64,000 bases of DNA from Streptomyces shenzhenensis (lineage in GTDB: Bacteria; Actinomycetota; Actinomycetes; Streptomycetales; Streptomycetaceae). Positions 33,501-41,674 of this stretch are shown here, one piece after another. Location of the stretch: positions 1 through 64,000 of the forward strand of contig NZ_JAJONF010000021.1 in the NCBI RefSeq assembly GCF_021462265.1, in the 5' to 3' direction. Position 1 is the first letter of the stretch; each line of letters opens with the position of its first letter. Position numbers and translations under genes: made by a program. Below the pieces are notes generated by a model. The model saw only the letters and a program-made list of their open reading frames with translations. It made no database searches and was not told the DNA's origin.

Positions 33501-33736
33501 GCCTGGTCGAGACGGCCGGCGAATCCTCGCTGCGCCTCGTTCGGGTCGCCGCCGTAGACGGTGAGCAGTTCGTTCCACTCGTCGGGCTGGGTCGCCCCGA
33601 TGAAGGTGAACAACTCGTTCGTGTCCAGGCCGAGATCGGCCCGGTAGTCCTGCGGGCGCGCCTCACGCCAGCCGCGCTCAACCATCGCGGCGACTATGGC
33701 GTCACCGAAGGCGGACTCCGTGTGGATGGGGCTCAT
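30536..33736 (-). CDS. hsdR: Type I restriction endonuclease subunit R
   Basis: 1066 aa. N-terminal PD-(D/E)xK nuclease (KLDLTLFLNGIPVATAELKNP, Glu/Lys at about 157-159). Then the translocase: Walker A ASAGSGKSNT (about 310-320), DEAH (IIVDEAHSSQSG, about 440), FTATPKAKT, and motif VI-like sequence around LSRLNRTAE. It translocates DNA and cuts unmodified DNA at a distance, in complex with HsdM and HsdS. The start lies 2 bp after the hsdS stop codon, so it is the last gene of the M-S-R operon. Full length and all motifs intact, so it is probably functional. Confidence 0.95.
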   Translation of the reverse strand: MSPIHTESAFGDAIVAAMVERGWREARPQDYRADLGLDTNELFTFIGATQPDEWNELLTVYGGDPNEAQRGFAGRLDQAIATNGLLDVLRNGVKDRGVLLRVAYFKPNLVAHDSVLDGYRANRLTVVRELAYATKQADWGNKLDLTLFLNGIPVATAELKNPLTQQGVEQAKEQYRTDRDPTELIFTRRVVANFAVDPDLVFVATHLKGKNTRFLPFNTGSNGPGQPGGAGNPAPTVYGTYATSYLWEQVWQPDNWLDLLQRFVHLHKSKTPGGGTTKTMVFPRFQQWDAVKKLTAHAATHGAGHDYLIMASAGSGKSNTIGWLAHRLSDLHTPTDPHELDAEAVAKGLKPGVPVFDKVIVITDRRNLDAQLRETVGNFEQTAGLVVKIDEKHGAKGEQLAKALSRDTGKIVTVTLHSFPALLDYLQRNPTEIRGSRFAIIVDEAHSSQSGDAATAVRSALRDFGLDSDSDDEGATTVKAPSAATLEDQLKKRAEQRSRAANLSYFAFTATPKAKTLELFGTLQDIAGEATYRPFHTYSMRQAIEEGFILDPLRNYVTYNTYWKLVNQNPDEKEVDPSKANSLLARYALTHDSTVAQHAQVIVEHFVTHSRGRLGGRAKSMVVTASRQNAVQMARAIKSYIKDRDYDTKYPDLGVLVAFSGSLTIDGEETTEPKENGGLSESALPKAFAYTRADDKAARAGGTGQREYRILVVAEKYQTGFDQPLLTTMYVNKTLTGISAVQTLSRLNRTAERKTQADLAVLDFVNDAEDIQDSFRPYFEEANTLPSDPNLLYTAQSRVMQAGILSGQEMDEFAAAYFAAKEKAAGSQSKWEKLHAELYRLLSPAVARFTPLLESEDEDDQEVAEGFRADLNDYVRKYGFLAQIVPYRDAELERLHLYGRYLLNRLPRRADGGVDIGEIDLSHMRVEKTGEYDVSLTSEGPTTMQGFGDGSGGAKEAEKSLLSQLIEKFNERFGTEFTEQDVIRPFEEAKADPKVRAAAVVNDEDNFGLVFDNVFADKMADHIDTIAGMGRQYFGPDKGFKSSLDRSARKAAWRMIRREEGLEDDV

Positions 33737-33738
33737 GG

Positions 33739-34965
33739 CTACGCGGTGACTCCGTCCGTTACGTTGCGTCCGCTGGCAGTGGATACGTCGAACTGGCCGG
33801 ATACGGCGGCGGTGATGAGGGCTTGGCGGCGTTCGGCTGCCAAAGTTTCAGAGCGCACGATCAGTTCACGAAGCGGGCGCAACCCTTTGATCCGATCGCC
33901 AATTTCACGCTGCCCATCAGGAGGCACGACTGGGATAGGGATTCTTCCGAAGAGATCCCAATTTCGGAAGTCAACAGCCCTCTCGCGCGTACTGGTTGCA
34001 AAGTTGCCGAGGTATCCCTGGAGGGCTAGTAGGCGCAGAAGCCGGCCTAGGAAATATGCGTCTCCATCGCCAGTAGGAGTACAGACATGGTAGACAGGAC
34101 TGCAATTCCCGATAGCTTCAGATGTGCCGATGGCTCCTGCGAAGCCGTCGAGGCCGTGCACGACGACATCTCCCACTTGGACGCTTTGGCCCTGCGGATC
34201 AGCGGAGGATGAAAGAGTGTACCCTTCCGCGCGTCGCAAGCTCCGCTCGGTAACTTGGCCATCTCGATAGGCTGTGATTACACCCACATCGGCGACCGCA
34301 GGCCGCACCACCTTGGTCAAGATCCGACGAATGGGAAGTGCAGGATGGCCAGTTGTGTGGCGCACCAATTGGCTGGATCCGATGTATTGGAGCACTTGGC
34401 TGTTGATGCGCTCATCCATGAGGGAAACCAATCGTTCCTTCTTGGAAACCAAGTCGTCGATCTTGCCAATTTCGGCGTCGAGGAAGTTGGCGATGCGTCG
34501 CTGCTCCTCCAAACCAGGTGCTCTGAAATCGATGTTCGCGTACCGTTCAGCATTGAAGTTCTGAATCGTTGAGGCAACCGATTCTGAGCGAATCTTATGC
34601 TGGAATGGTTCGCTTCGGGCGACGTAGGCGAGGAAACGAGGCTCCGCGCTCCACAGAGGGCGAAATCTGACCAAATATCCGGCAAATGTTGCCCCTGCGT
34701 CGGAGGCGCGAACCAGGTACGACTGCCCGGGAGGAGTACCGCTTCGCGAAAGGAGAATATCACCTTCTTTGAGTGTGAATCGCTCCTCTGGAAGGTCTGA
34801 TACGAACACACCATCTTCTGTAGGGGTGAGCCTTCCGCTACTGATATCCGTAGTGCGCAGCAAACGCACCCCCGACTCGACGTAGTTTTCGGCCGAGGTG
34901 TTAAGTCCGTACTGCCCAGCGTCTACGCATAGGTTTTTCAGGCGAACTTTACTCCAGACAGTCAC
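33739..34965 (-). CDS. hsdS: Type I restriction-modification specificity subunit S
   Basis: 408 aa, GTG start overlapping the hsdM stop codon (GTGA). Two target-recognition domains (about 1-150 and 215-355), each followed by a conserved helix (LEEQRRIANFLDAEIGKIDD; DGQREIGDRIKGLRPLRELI). It sets the DNA target for methylation and restriction. The gene is visibly poorer in GC than hsdM and hsdR on either side, which suggests replacement of specificity sequence by transfer. Confidence 0.93.
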   Translation of the reverse strand: MTVWSKVRLKNLCVDAGQYGLNTSAENYVESGVRLLRTTDISSGRLTPTEDGVFVSDLPEERFTLKEGDILLSRSGTPPGQSYLVRASDAGATFAGYLVRFRPLWSAEPRFLAYVARSEPFQHKIRSESVASTIQNFNAERYANIDFRAPGLEEQRRIANFLDAEIGKIDDLVSKKERLVSLMDERINSQVLQYIGSSQLVRHTTGHPALPIRRILTKVVRPAVADVGVITAYRDGQVTERSLRRAEGYTLSSSADPQGQSVQVGDVVVHGLDGFAGAIGTSEAIGNCSPVYHVCTPTGDGDAYFLGRLLRLLALQGYLGNFATSTRERAVDFRNWDLFGRIPIPVVPPDGQREIGDRIKGLRPLRELIVRSETLAAERRQALITAAVSGQFDVSTASGRNVTDGVTA

Positions 34966-36971
34966 TCTGTCACCTCACTCAGCAGCTTCTGAATCTCCGC
35001 CTCCAGTGACTTCAACTCCTCGTCGATCTTCGCCAGCGGCCTCGGGGGCTCGTATACGTAGAAGTGTCGTGTCACGGGGATCTCGTAGCCGATCTTCGTC
35101 TTCGTGTGGTCGATCCACGCGTCCGGCACGTGCGGCAGCACCTCGCGCTTGAGGTAGTCCTCGACGTCCTCGCCGAGCGGAACGTTCTCGTAGTCCCGCA
35201 GGTCCGCGTCCGGCTCCGGTGCGCCTTTGACCTTCTGGACCTCGCCCTCCGGATCCCGGACCCCGACCGTCTCCCGTACCGCCTTCGCGAACGGTGCTCC
35301 CGACGGCCACGTCAGACCGGCCGCGACCACCGCGTCCTTGAGCGCGATGAACGCCTCGGACTTCGTCGTCCAGGACGAGCCGAGCAGCGTACGCACCGCC
35401 GCGACGAACTCCTCGCTCCGCTCCAGCTTCGCGACCGGCTTGGCCTCCGTCAGCGCCGCCAACGTCTCCTCGGTGACCTCGAAGCGCAGCTTCAGCGGGC
35501 GTTCGACGGTGATGCGCTGGTAGCCGAAGTCCTCGTTGGCGAAGACCTTGACCTTGCTGTGCAGCGGGTGCTCGGGGTCCTTCGCGACCTGCACCGCCTC
35601 CGCGTACAGCCGGGTGATGTCGCCGATGTGGTCGGGGCGGCCGTTCGTTCCGTCGCCCAGCTCCTTGCGCTTGTCGCCGAGTGACTTGCGCATCTTCTGC
35701 CACTGGTCGCGTGCGTCGAGCAGGACGACCTTGCCCTTGTGGTCGGCGTCCTTGCGGTTGGTGAGGATCCAGAAGTACGTGGAGATACCGGTGTTGTAGA
35801 AGAGCTGGTCGGGGAGGGCGACGATCGCCTCCAGCCAGTCGTTCTCCAGGATCCAGCGGCGGATGTTGGACTCGCCGGACTCGGCCGCGCCCGTGAACAG
35901 CGGGGAGCCGTTGAAGACGATGGCGATGCGGGAGCCGCCCCCGCCGTGCACGTCCACCGGCTTCATCTTCGAGATCATGTGCTGGAGGAAGAGCAGTGAG
36001 CCGTCGTTGATGCGCGGCAGGCCCGCGCCGAAGCGGCCGGCGTCGCCGAGCGACTTGTGCTCGTACTCGACCTCGTCCTTGACCTTCTTCCACTCCACGC
36101 CGAACGGCGGGTTGGCGAGGATGTAGTCGAACGAGCGGCGGGCGTGGCCGTCGTCGGAGAAGGAGTTACCGAAGGCGATGTTGCCCGGGTCCTGGCCCTT
36201 GATCATGAGGTCAGAGCGGCAGATCGCCCAGGACTCGGGGTTGAGCTCCTGCCCGTACACCTCGACCGTCGCGTCCGGGTTGAGGGCCTTGATGCGGTCG
36301 TCGGCGGCGCTGAGCATGCCGCCCGTGCCGCAGGCCGGGTCCATGACCGTGCGGACGACACCCGGCAGGCTCAGGGCGTCCCCGTCGGGCGCCACCAGCA
36401 GGTTGACCATCAGCTTGATGACCTCGCGCGGGGTGAAGTGCTCACCCGCGGTCTCGTTCGACTGCTCGGCGAAGCGGCGGATCAGCTCCTCGAAGATGTA
36501 GCCCATGTTGTGGTTGGGCACGACATCGGGGTGCAGGTCGAGGTCGGTGAACTTGCCGATGACCTGGTAGAGCAGGTTCGCGCTGTCGAGCTTCCTGACC
36601 TGCTGGTTGAACTCGTACTTGTCGAGGACCTCGCGGGCGTTGTCGGAGAAGGCGCCGACGTAGATCTGGAGGTTCTTCGCGGCGTTCTGCGGGTCGGCCG
36701 CGATCTTCCGTAGCGTGAGTTCGCTCTTGTTGTAGAAGGAGTGGCCGGAGGCCTTCCGCAGGAAGCGGTCGGTGTCGATGTCCTGGCCGGCGAAGCGGGC
36801 CACCGTCTCGATGACCTTGTCCCGGGTGGGCTCCAGGACGCACTCCAGGCGGCGCAGCACGGTGAACGGCAGGATCACCTTGCCGTAGTCGGACTGCTTG
36901 TAGTCGCCGCGCAGGAGGTCGGCGACGGACCATGCGTGGTTCGCCAACTCCGTGTGCTTGCTGCTGTTCAA
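34962..36971 (-). CDS. hsdM: Type I restriction-modification methylase subunit M
   Basis: 669 aa, TTG start (MNSSKHTELANHAWSVADLL). An N-terminal HsdM helical domain is followed by the N6-adenine methylase: SAM site VMDPACGTGGML (about 210-220) and catalytic NPPFG (about 287). A C-terminal coiled segment (IDEELKSLEAEIQKLLSEVTE-like) docks HsdS. It protects host DNA. First gene of the coupled M-S-R set. Confidence 0.95.
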   Translation of the reverse strand: MNSSKHTELANHAWSVADLLRGDYKQSDYGKVILPFTVLRRLECVLEPTRDKVIETVARFAGQDIDTDRFLRKASGHSFYNKSELTLRKIAADPQNAAKNLQIYVGAFSDNAREVLDKYEFNQQVRKLDSANLLYQVIGKFTDLDLHPDVVPNHNMGYIFEELIRRFAEQSNETAGEHFTPREVIKLMVNLLVAPDGDALSLPGVVRTVMDPACGTGGMLSAADDRIKALNPDATVEVYGQELNPESWAICRSDLMIKGQDPGNIAFGNSFSDDGHARRSFDYILANPPFGVEWKKVKDEVEYEHKSLGDAGRFGAGLPRINDGSLLFLQHMISKMKPVDVHGGGGSRIAIVFNGSPLFTGAAESGESNIRRWILENDWLEAIVALPDQLFYNTGISTYFWILTNRKDADHKGKVVLLDARDQWQKMRKSLGDKRKELGDGTNGRPDHIGDITRLYAEAVQVAKDPEHPLHSKVKVFANEDFGYQRITVERPLKLRFEVTEETLAALTEAKPVAKLERSEEFVAAVRTLLGSSWTTKSEAFIALKDAVVAAGLTWPSGAPFAKAVRETVGVRDPEGEVQKVKGAPEPDADLRDYENVPLGEDVEDYLKREVLPHVPDAWIDHTKTKIGYEIPVTRHFYVYEPPRPLAKIDEELKSLEAEIQKLLSEVTE

Positions 36972-37069
36972 GGGTCCCCGAGTTCCTTCCGAGCCGTTCC
37001 GCCGGGCGAGAGGGCGAGGGGGCGGGTGCGGCCGAGTGTGGTGGATGTGTGAAGAAGTGTGTCAGTTCG

Positions 37070-39223
37070 TCAGGCCGACGCGGTCTCCGGTGGGAGCAGT
37101 GCGCCCGCCGTCAGGCCGGTGGTCAGGAGGTCCGCGTACGCGCGGGCCAGGTCGGTGGCCCGGCGGGCGGCGGTGTTGAGTTCGTGGACGCGGCGGAAGG
37201 CCTCGCCGTAGCGGCGCTGCTCCTGCAGGGGCAGCAGCGGTACGCGCAACCGTCCGGGTTGGAGGTGGACGGTGGTGCTGCCGGTGGATGCCCCGGTGAT
37301 GTTGTCGTGCGCGCCGACGAAGCCCGCGAGGAACCAGGGGTCCAGTCGTGCCGGGTCGGGGCGCAGGAGGTAGAGGTCGTGGCCGAGCAGTGCGCCGATG
37401 TCCTGCTCGTCCGCCGGCCGGGCCATGTTTCCGCCGTCCCCCGTGAACACGCGTACCAGGATGTCCCCTTCGGCGATGACCGGTGACGATTTCAGCGGAA
37501 CGCTGTCGAGGAACGTACCGGAGGCGGGTACGCCGTCCGCGATGTCGGCACCGAGCAGGACCCGCCGCCCGGAGTTCTCGGCACGCCAGTGCGCGCCCTC
37601 GGTCTTCTCCCGGGTGTCGGTCGCCGCCCGCAGGATCTCCAGGGCGCCGCCACGGGCGAGGTCGGAGAGGGTGGCCGTGCGCCACTGCCGTGGGGAGTCC
37701 CCGGTGGGCCGCCAGGTGCCCTGAGCGGCCTGGGCGAGGAGGCCGGTGTGCTCGGTCAGCCGCTCGCGGTGGTCGTCGGCCTGCCGTGACACCTGGGCCG
37801 GGTCGATGTCGGCGGGCAGGGCGCGGACCTGGCGGGCCGGGGTGAGGTCGACGACCTCGTCGAGGAGGTCCAGTACGGGGACGGCGCGGGCGATGCCGGG
37901 CTCGTCGGAGAAGGACTCGGGGTCGGCGCGGAAGGTCGTCCAGTGGTCCAGCACCGTGGCGGTCAGTTCGTCCCAGTCGAGGGTGTCGCGGCGGCGGCGC
38001 GTCCCCGTCGAGCCGGGCGTGCTGTCGGACCGGTTACGCGACCTGTCCTGTTGCCGCTCGCCGTCGGCGTCCACGAAGAGCACGGAGGCGCGGTCCGGGC
38101 CGTCCGGCTCCGGGGTCCGCAGGATCCACAGCTGGAGCCCGATGTGCAGGGGCGCGGCCGCGCCGGACGGCAGGGCCACGACAGCGCGCAGGGCGCCGCC
38201 GCGTACCAGTTCGGCGCGCACACGGCGGCCCGAGGCGCGGGCGGCGGTGGCGGGGGGCAGCAGCAGCACCGCGTACCCGCCGGGGCGCAGGTGGGCCAGG
38301 GCATGCTGGATCCAAGCGAGTTCGGGCTCCGAGCGCGGTGGGACGCCGTAGGCCCAGCGAGGGTCGTAGGCCAGCTCGTCGTGGCCCCAGTCGCGGTCGC
38401 CGTAGGGCGGGTTGCACAGCACCGCGTCGACCGGGGGCTGCGGGAAGGCGTCGTGGCGCAGGCTGTCGCCGGCTTGTACGGCCACCGCCGCGTCGGGGGT
38501 GGCGAGCAGCAGGCGTACGGCGCTGCGTTGGGCCTGGACCGGAAGTGCGTCCTGGCCGTACAGCTCGCGGGCGCCGTGGCGTGCGGCGGCCGCGAGCAGG
38601 GTGCCGCTGCCGCACGCGGGGTCCAGGACCCGGGCCGTGTCTGCGGGCAGCAGGCGGGCCATGAGGTCGGCCAGGCGGTCGGGGGTTTGGTAGGTGCCGG
38701 TGGAGGCGCTGTCCTCCAGTTCCCGCTCGGCGAGCACGTCGACGGCGGCCTGGGCGCCCTCCTCCCGTACGCAGTGGATCAGTGCCCGTACGACGGCCGC
38801 GTCGGCTGCTGTGAAGGGGGCGGCCCCGGTCTGCGGAAGGGTGCCGGTGAGGTCGGCGACGGCGGCGTCCGCGTGTGCGGCGAGGTCGGTGTCCGGCAGG
38901 CCGGCCAGCTCGGTCAGCTCGCCCGGGGAGCGGCGGGAGGTGGCGAGGACCAGGGGGAGCAGCGGTGCGGCCGGGCCGGTGCCCACGGGGTGCAGCCGCA
39001 GCAGGGTGCGCAGCTCCTCCGCCGGGGCGGCGGCGGACGCCTGGCCGCGGGAGCGCAGCCAGGCGCGCACGGATTCCAGGTCGTAGAGGGGGCTGGACTC
39101 GTTGCCGCCGGCCGGTGCGGGGAAGTCGTCGTGCCGGCGGCGCCAGTTGCTGACGGTGGCGCGTGTGACTCCCGCGATGCGGGAGATCTCCGCGGCTGTC
39201 ACCTGGGCTGACGGCTGGGGCAT
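37070..39223 (-). CDS. HTH / N6-adenine methylase / specificity-like domain fusion
   Basis: 717 aa from ATG 39223 (MPQPSAQVTAAEISRIAGVT). A longer in-frame reading upstream would run across the divergent RNase H gene and is not real. Domains: an HTH (ISRIAGVTRATVSNWRRRHDDFP, residues 12-34); the methylase with VLDPACGSGTLL (about 200) and CNPPYGD (about 270); and a C-terminal HsdS-like region (DILVRVFTGDGG ... PLLPLQEQRRYGEAFRRVHELN). Such M-S fusions without an R gene are common orphan or regulatory methylases in Streptomyces. It lies 98 bp upstream of hsdM in the same direction. A role as controller of the R-M locus or as a separate epigenetic switch is inference. Confidence 0.85.
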   Translation of the reverse strand: MPQPSAQVTAAEISRIAGVTRATVSNWRRRHDDFPAPAGGNESSPLYDLESVRAWLRSRGQASAAAPAEELRTLLRLHPVGTGPAAPLLPLVLATSRRSPGELTELAGLPDTDLAAHADAAVADLTGTLPQTGAAPFTAADAAVVRALIHCVREEGAQAAVDVLAERELEDSASTGTYQTPDRLADLMARLLPADTARVLDPACGSGTLLAAAARHGARELYGQDALPVQAQRSAVRLLLATPDAAVAVQAGDSLRHDAFPQPPVDAVLCNPPYGDRDWGHDELAYDPRWAYGVPPRSEPELAWIQHALAHLRPGGYAVLLLPPATAARASGRRVRAELVRGGALRAVVALPSGAAAPLHIGLQLWILRTPEPDGPDRASVLFVDADGERQQDRSRNRSDSTPGSTGTRRRRDTLDWDELTATVLDHWTTFRADPESFSDEPGIARAVPVLDLLDEVVDLTPARQVRALPADIDPAQVSRQADDHRERLTEHTGLLAQAAQGTWRPTGDSPRQWRTATLSDLARGGALEILRAATDTREKTEGAHWRAENSGRRVLLGADIADGVPASGTFLDSVPLKSSPVIAEGDILVRVFTGDGGNMARPADEQDIGALLGHDLYLLRPDPARLDPWFLAGFVGAHDNITGASTGSTTVHLQPGRLRVPLLPLQEQRRYGEAFRRVHELNTAARRATDLARAYADLLTTGLTAGALLPPETASA

Positions 39224-39291
39224 GACGGGTTCTCGCCTCTCGTCGGGTACAGCGAACACGCTACACCATGAACTAAGCGCGTGAACATGTT

Positions 39292-39311
39292 TGACAGTGC
39301 TTTCAGTGTCA
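39292..39311. promoter_or_regulatory. Palindromic operator candidate between divergent methylase and RNase H genes
   Basis: TGACAGTG-CTTT-CAGTGTCA, with arms complementary at 7 of 8 positions, overlaps a TTGACA -35-like hexamer (39291-39296) directed towards the RNase H gene. It sits 69 bp upstream of the HTH-methylase start, so the HTH could bind here and regulate both genes. Based on symmetry and position only. Confidence 0.4.
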
Positions 39312-39433
39312 TGCTTATCTGTAGAAGCTTCCGGCCGGCAGTGGTCGGCGGAAGCATCCTCGGGGACCGGTCGCCGCGGGCCGTCCTCTCTCCGCCGCCG
39401 CCCCGTCACGAAGACAAGGAGGCAACAACTGCC

Positions 39434-40072
39434 ATGGGTCGTCGTTCTCCCCTCGCCCACGCACCCCGCCCCACCACCTCCACGCACCGCCAGGTGTTCG
39501 TGAACGACAGGGTCAAAGCCGTCGCCGGGCCGATCGTGCTCGCCACGGACGCCTCTGTCGGCGGCCCGGACCGGGTGGCCTCCGGCTACCTCGCCACCAC
39601 CGGCCACGCGGGTCTGCGCGCCCACGTGTACCCGAAGTACCCCGTGCGCTCTCACTCCCGCGTGGTCGTCACCGAACTGCGCGCTGTGTACTGGGGCCTC
39701 AAGGCGGTCCTCCACGAGCACCCCGGCCGGCCCGTCGAGGCCCGCGTGGACAACCTGCAGGCACTGCGGCACCTGCACAGCTGGCAGCAGGGCGGGACGG
39801 ACATGCCCGAGGGCTACGACACCCACCTGCGCTCCCAGGGCCGCCGGCCCAGCCTGGTCAAGCTGCAGCTGCTCGCCGAGTACACCCCTGACCTGACCTT
39901 CGTCCACGAGAAGGCCCACGCCGGTCACCCTCTCAACGAGGCCGCCGACTCCCTCGCCAAGCTCGGCCTGCGCTGCGCGCGCGGCGCCGTCCCGCGCACC
40001 GAACTCCCGCGCCTGGTCCCGTTGTGGGCCTCCGGCGCCCTCGCCGACTACCGGCGCTCCCGGGCCGCCTGA
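39434..40072 (+). CDS. RNase HI-like protein
   Basis: 212 aa from ATG 39434 with AAGGAGG 11 bases upstream. The RNase H fold and all four acidic positions are visible: ATDAS (Asp39), TELRAVYWGL (Glu81), RVDNLQAL (Asp106), LNEAADSLAKLG (Asp172), plus a His in HAGHP. It should cleave RNA in RNA-DNA hybrids. A decayed copy of its C-terminus occurs at 41431-41532. Why an RNase HI-like gene sits divergent to a methylase in a defence island is unclear. Confidence 0.75.
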   Translation: MGRRSPLAHAPRPTTSTHRQVFVNDRVKAVAGPIVLATDASVGGPDRVASGYLATTGHAGLRAHVYPKYPVRSHSRVVVTELRAVYWGLKAVLHEHPGRPVEARVDNLQALRHLHSWQQGGTDMPEGYDTHLRSQGRRPSLVKLQLLAEYTPDLTFVHEKAHAGHPLNEAADSLAKLGLRCARGAVPRTELPRLVPLWASGALADYRRSRAA

Positions 40073-40136
40073 CACGCCTTCCCGTCTCGCACGTCACACG
40101 CACCCGCAAGGTGCCTCTGCATCCCCTGGGGGGACC

Positions 40137-40739
40137 ATGAACCAGCAGCAGAACCCGCAGCAGCCCCAGCCCGGTTGGGGCGGCCCGCAGCAGCAGGGCT
40201 ACGGCGCTCCGCCGTTCCAGCCGCAGCCGCCGAAGAAGTCGAAGGCGGGGAAGATCGTCGGCTTCGGCTGCCTCGGCGTCGTCGCCCTCTTCGTTCTGAT
40301 CGGCATCGCCGCCGCGGCCGGTGGCGGAAACGGCGACTCCACCGACACCGGCGCCAAGGACAAGGCCGTCGCCGCCGGCCGCACGCCGAAGACCGACAAG
40401 GCCGAGACGACGCCCGCGCCGAAGCCGAAGCCGAAGCCAAAGACGCAGGCGAAGCCGAAGACGCAGGCGGAGCAGTTCAAGGCCTGCGTCGCCAAGTCCG
40501 GTACGGCCACGGAGAAGAAGGCCGTCCAGCACGTCACGAAGGTGACCGGCGCGGACAAGCGGAACGACATCCTGGACTCGGCCGAGGTCTACACCGACTT
40601 CACCGGCGGGTTCATGAGCGACAACCAGGGGGAGGCGAAGCTCATCGCCTCGGCGTTCACGTCCTGCTACGAGTCCAAGAACGGGCTCGTCAGCGTCTAC
40701 GGCCAGGACGGCGACCTCATCGCCAACGCCAACTACTGA
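40137..40739 (+). CDS. Membrane-anchored protein with Gln/Pro-rich N-terminus
   Basis: 200 aa. A cytosolic Gln/Pro/Gly-rich N-terminus (MNQQQNPQQPQPGWGG), one transmembrane helix (about 42-60, VGFGCLGVVALFVLIGIAA), a Lys/Pro repeat linker, and an extracytoplasmic domain with two Cys (about 123 and 178). This architecture is common in Streptomyces. I cannot assign a function. It follows the RNase H gene by 64 bp on the same strand. Confidence 0.75.
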   Translation: MNQQQNPQQPQPGWGGPQQQGYGAPPFQPQPPKKSKAGKIVGFGCLGVVALFVLIGIAAAAGGGNGDSTDTGAKDKAVAAGRTPKTDKAETTPAPKPKPKPKTQAKPKTQAEQFKACVAKSGTATEKKAVQHVTKVTGADKRNDILDSAEVYTDFTGGFMSDNQGEAKLIASAFTSCYESKNGLVSVYGQDGDLIANANY

Positions 40740-40946
40740 TCCCCTCGACCGAGACCGTGACGGCGGCGCAGCGGCAGCTGATTCTGCAGCGGCGAGTGGA
40801 CTGACATCCGGGCCGGCCGACTGCCCCAGCTGGTCAGTACGCCTTCGAGGGTGACGGTGAGGCGATCCTCCGCCGTCACCGCGCCGCTCCCGGCAGCGAC
40901 CCGCTGTGTGGTTCTCATCCTCCGATTCCTCACCTGAAGGACAACT

Positions 40947-41381
40947 GTGAACAGAGCCGATGTCATCGCCATCGCCGCCTGTGGGCTGACGGCCCTGGCC
41001 GTCACCGCGGCCACGGTGGACCACGTCAGTACCCACTCCGCGCTCGCCGCCGCCCGCCGTCAGGCGGCCGCTGCCGACCACCGTGCCCACCAGGCAGAGT
41101 CCCGCCCGCCCAAGGTCGTCACCCGTACGGTCACCAAGACCGTGGACAAGCCCGTCTTCGGCCGCTCGACGCTCCTCGGCGCCTACGCGTCCGGCGTGAT
41201 ATCGGGGGGCTTGTACGCCGACGACGGCAGCATGACCTACACCGCGAGCGACAGCACCTGCTCGCAGGAGTACGCCCAGATCTCCCAGGAACCCACCGGC
41301 GGTACCGTCCACCGCGACGACTTCATGAAGGCCTGCCTGACCAACGTCAACGACACCGCCAAGACCGATCCCGCGCCCTGA
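40947..41381 (+). CDS. Small membrane-anchored or exported protein
   Basis: 144 aa from GTG 40947 with GAAGGA upstream. Hydrophobic N-terminus (ADVIAIAACGLTALAVTAA) acting as signal or anchor, a basic heptad-like stretch, and an outer domain with Cys at about 104 and 129. No family recognised. Confidence 0.6.
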   Translation: MNRADVIAIAACGLTALAVTAATVDHVSTHSALAAARRQAAAADHRAHQAESRPPKVVTRTVTKTVDKPVFGRSTLLGAYASGVISGGLYADDGSMTYTASDSTCSQEYAQISQEPTGGTVHRDDFMKACLTNVNDTAKTDPAP

Positions 41382-41430
41382 CCGGCGGCGTCCGGCACTG
41401 ACCGGCGGGTCCATGGGCGCGCTGGGCACG

Positions 41431-41532
41431 GCACCCCTCGACGAGGCCGCCGACCCCCTCGCCGAGCTCGGCCCGCACTTCGTGCGCGGTGCCGCCCCAC
41501 GCACCGAACCTCCGCGCCTGGCCACGCTGTAA
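41431..41532 (+). pseudogene. Relic of an RNase HI-like gene C-terminus
   Basis: 34 codons reading APLDEAADPLAELG ... RGAAPRTEPPRLATL then stop. They align with the end of the 39434 protein (HPLNEAADSLAKLG ... RGAVPRTELPRLVPL). DNA similarity continues to about 41567. Evidence of a duplicated RNase H gene whose other copy was replaced. Confidence 0.8.
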
Positions 41533-41674
41533 GCCACCGGCGCACGCACCGATCACCGATGACCCCGGGCCGCCCTTCTCTCCGCTGCCGGCCGGGCATG
41601 CGGTGGACCTGCCTCGCCCGCGGCCCGGCCCTCGGGCTCTTCCACGCCTTCCCGCGCCCACCCCGGAGCACCTC

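Noticed and set aside
39224..40075. Extension of the HTH-methylase to a 1001-aa protein
   Set aside because: The added part is the antisense of the RNase H gene. The HTH begins right after ATG 39223, as expected for the family.
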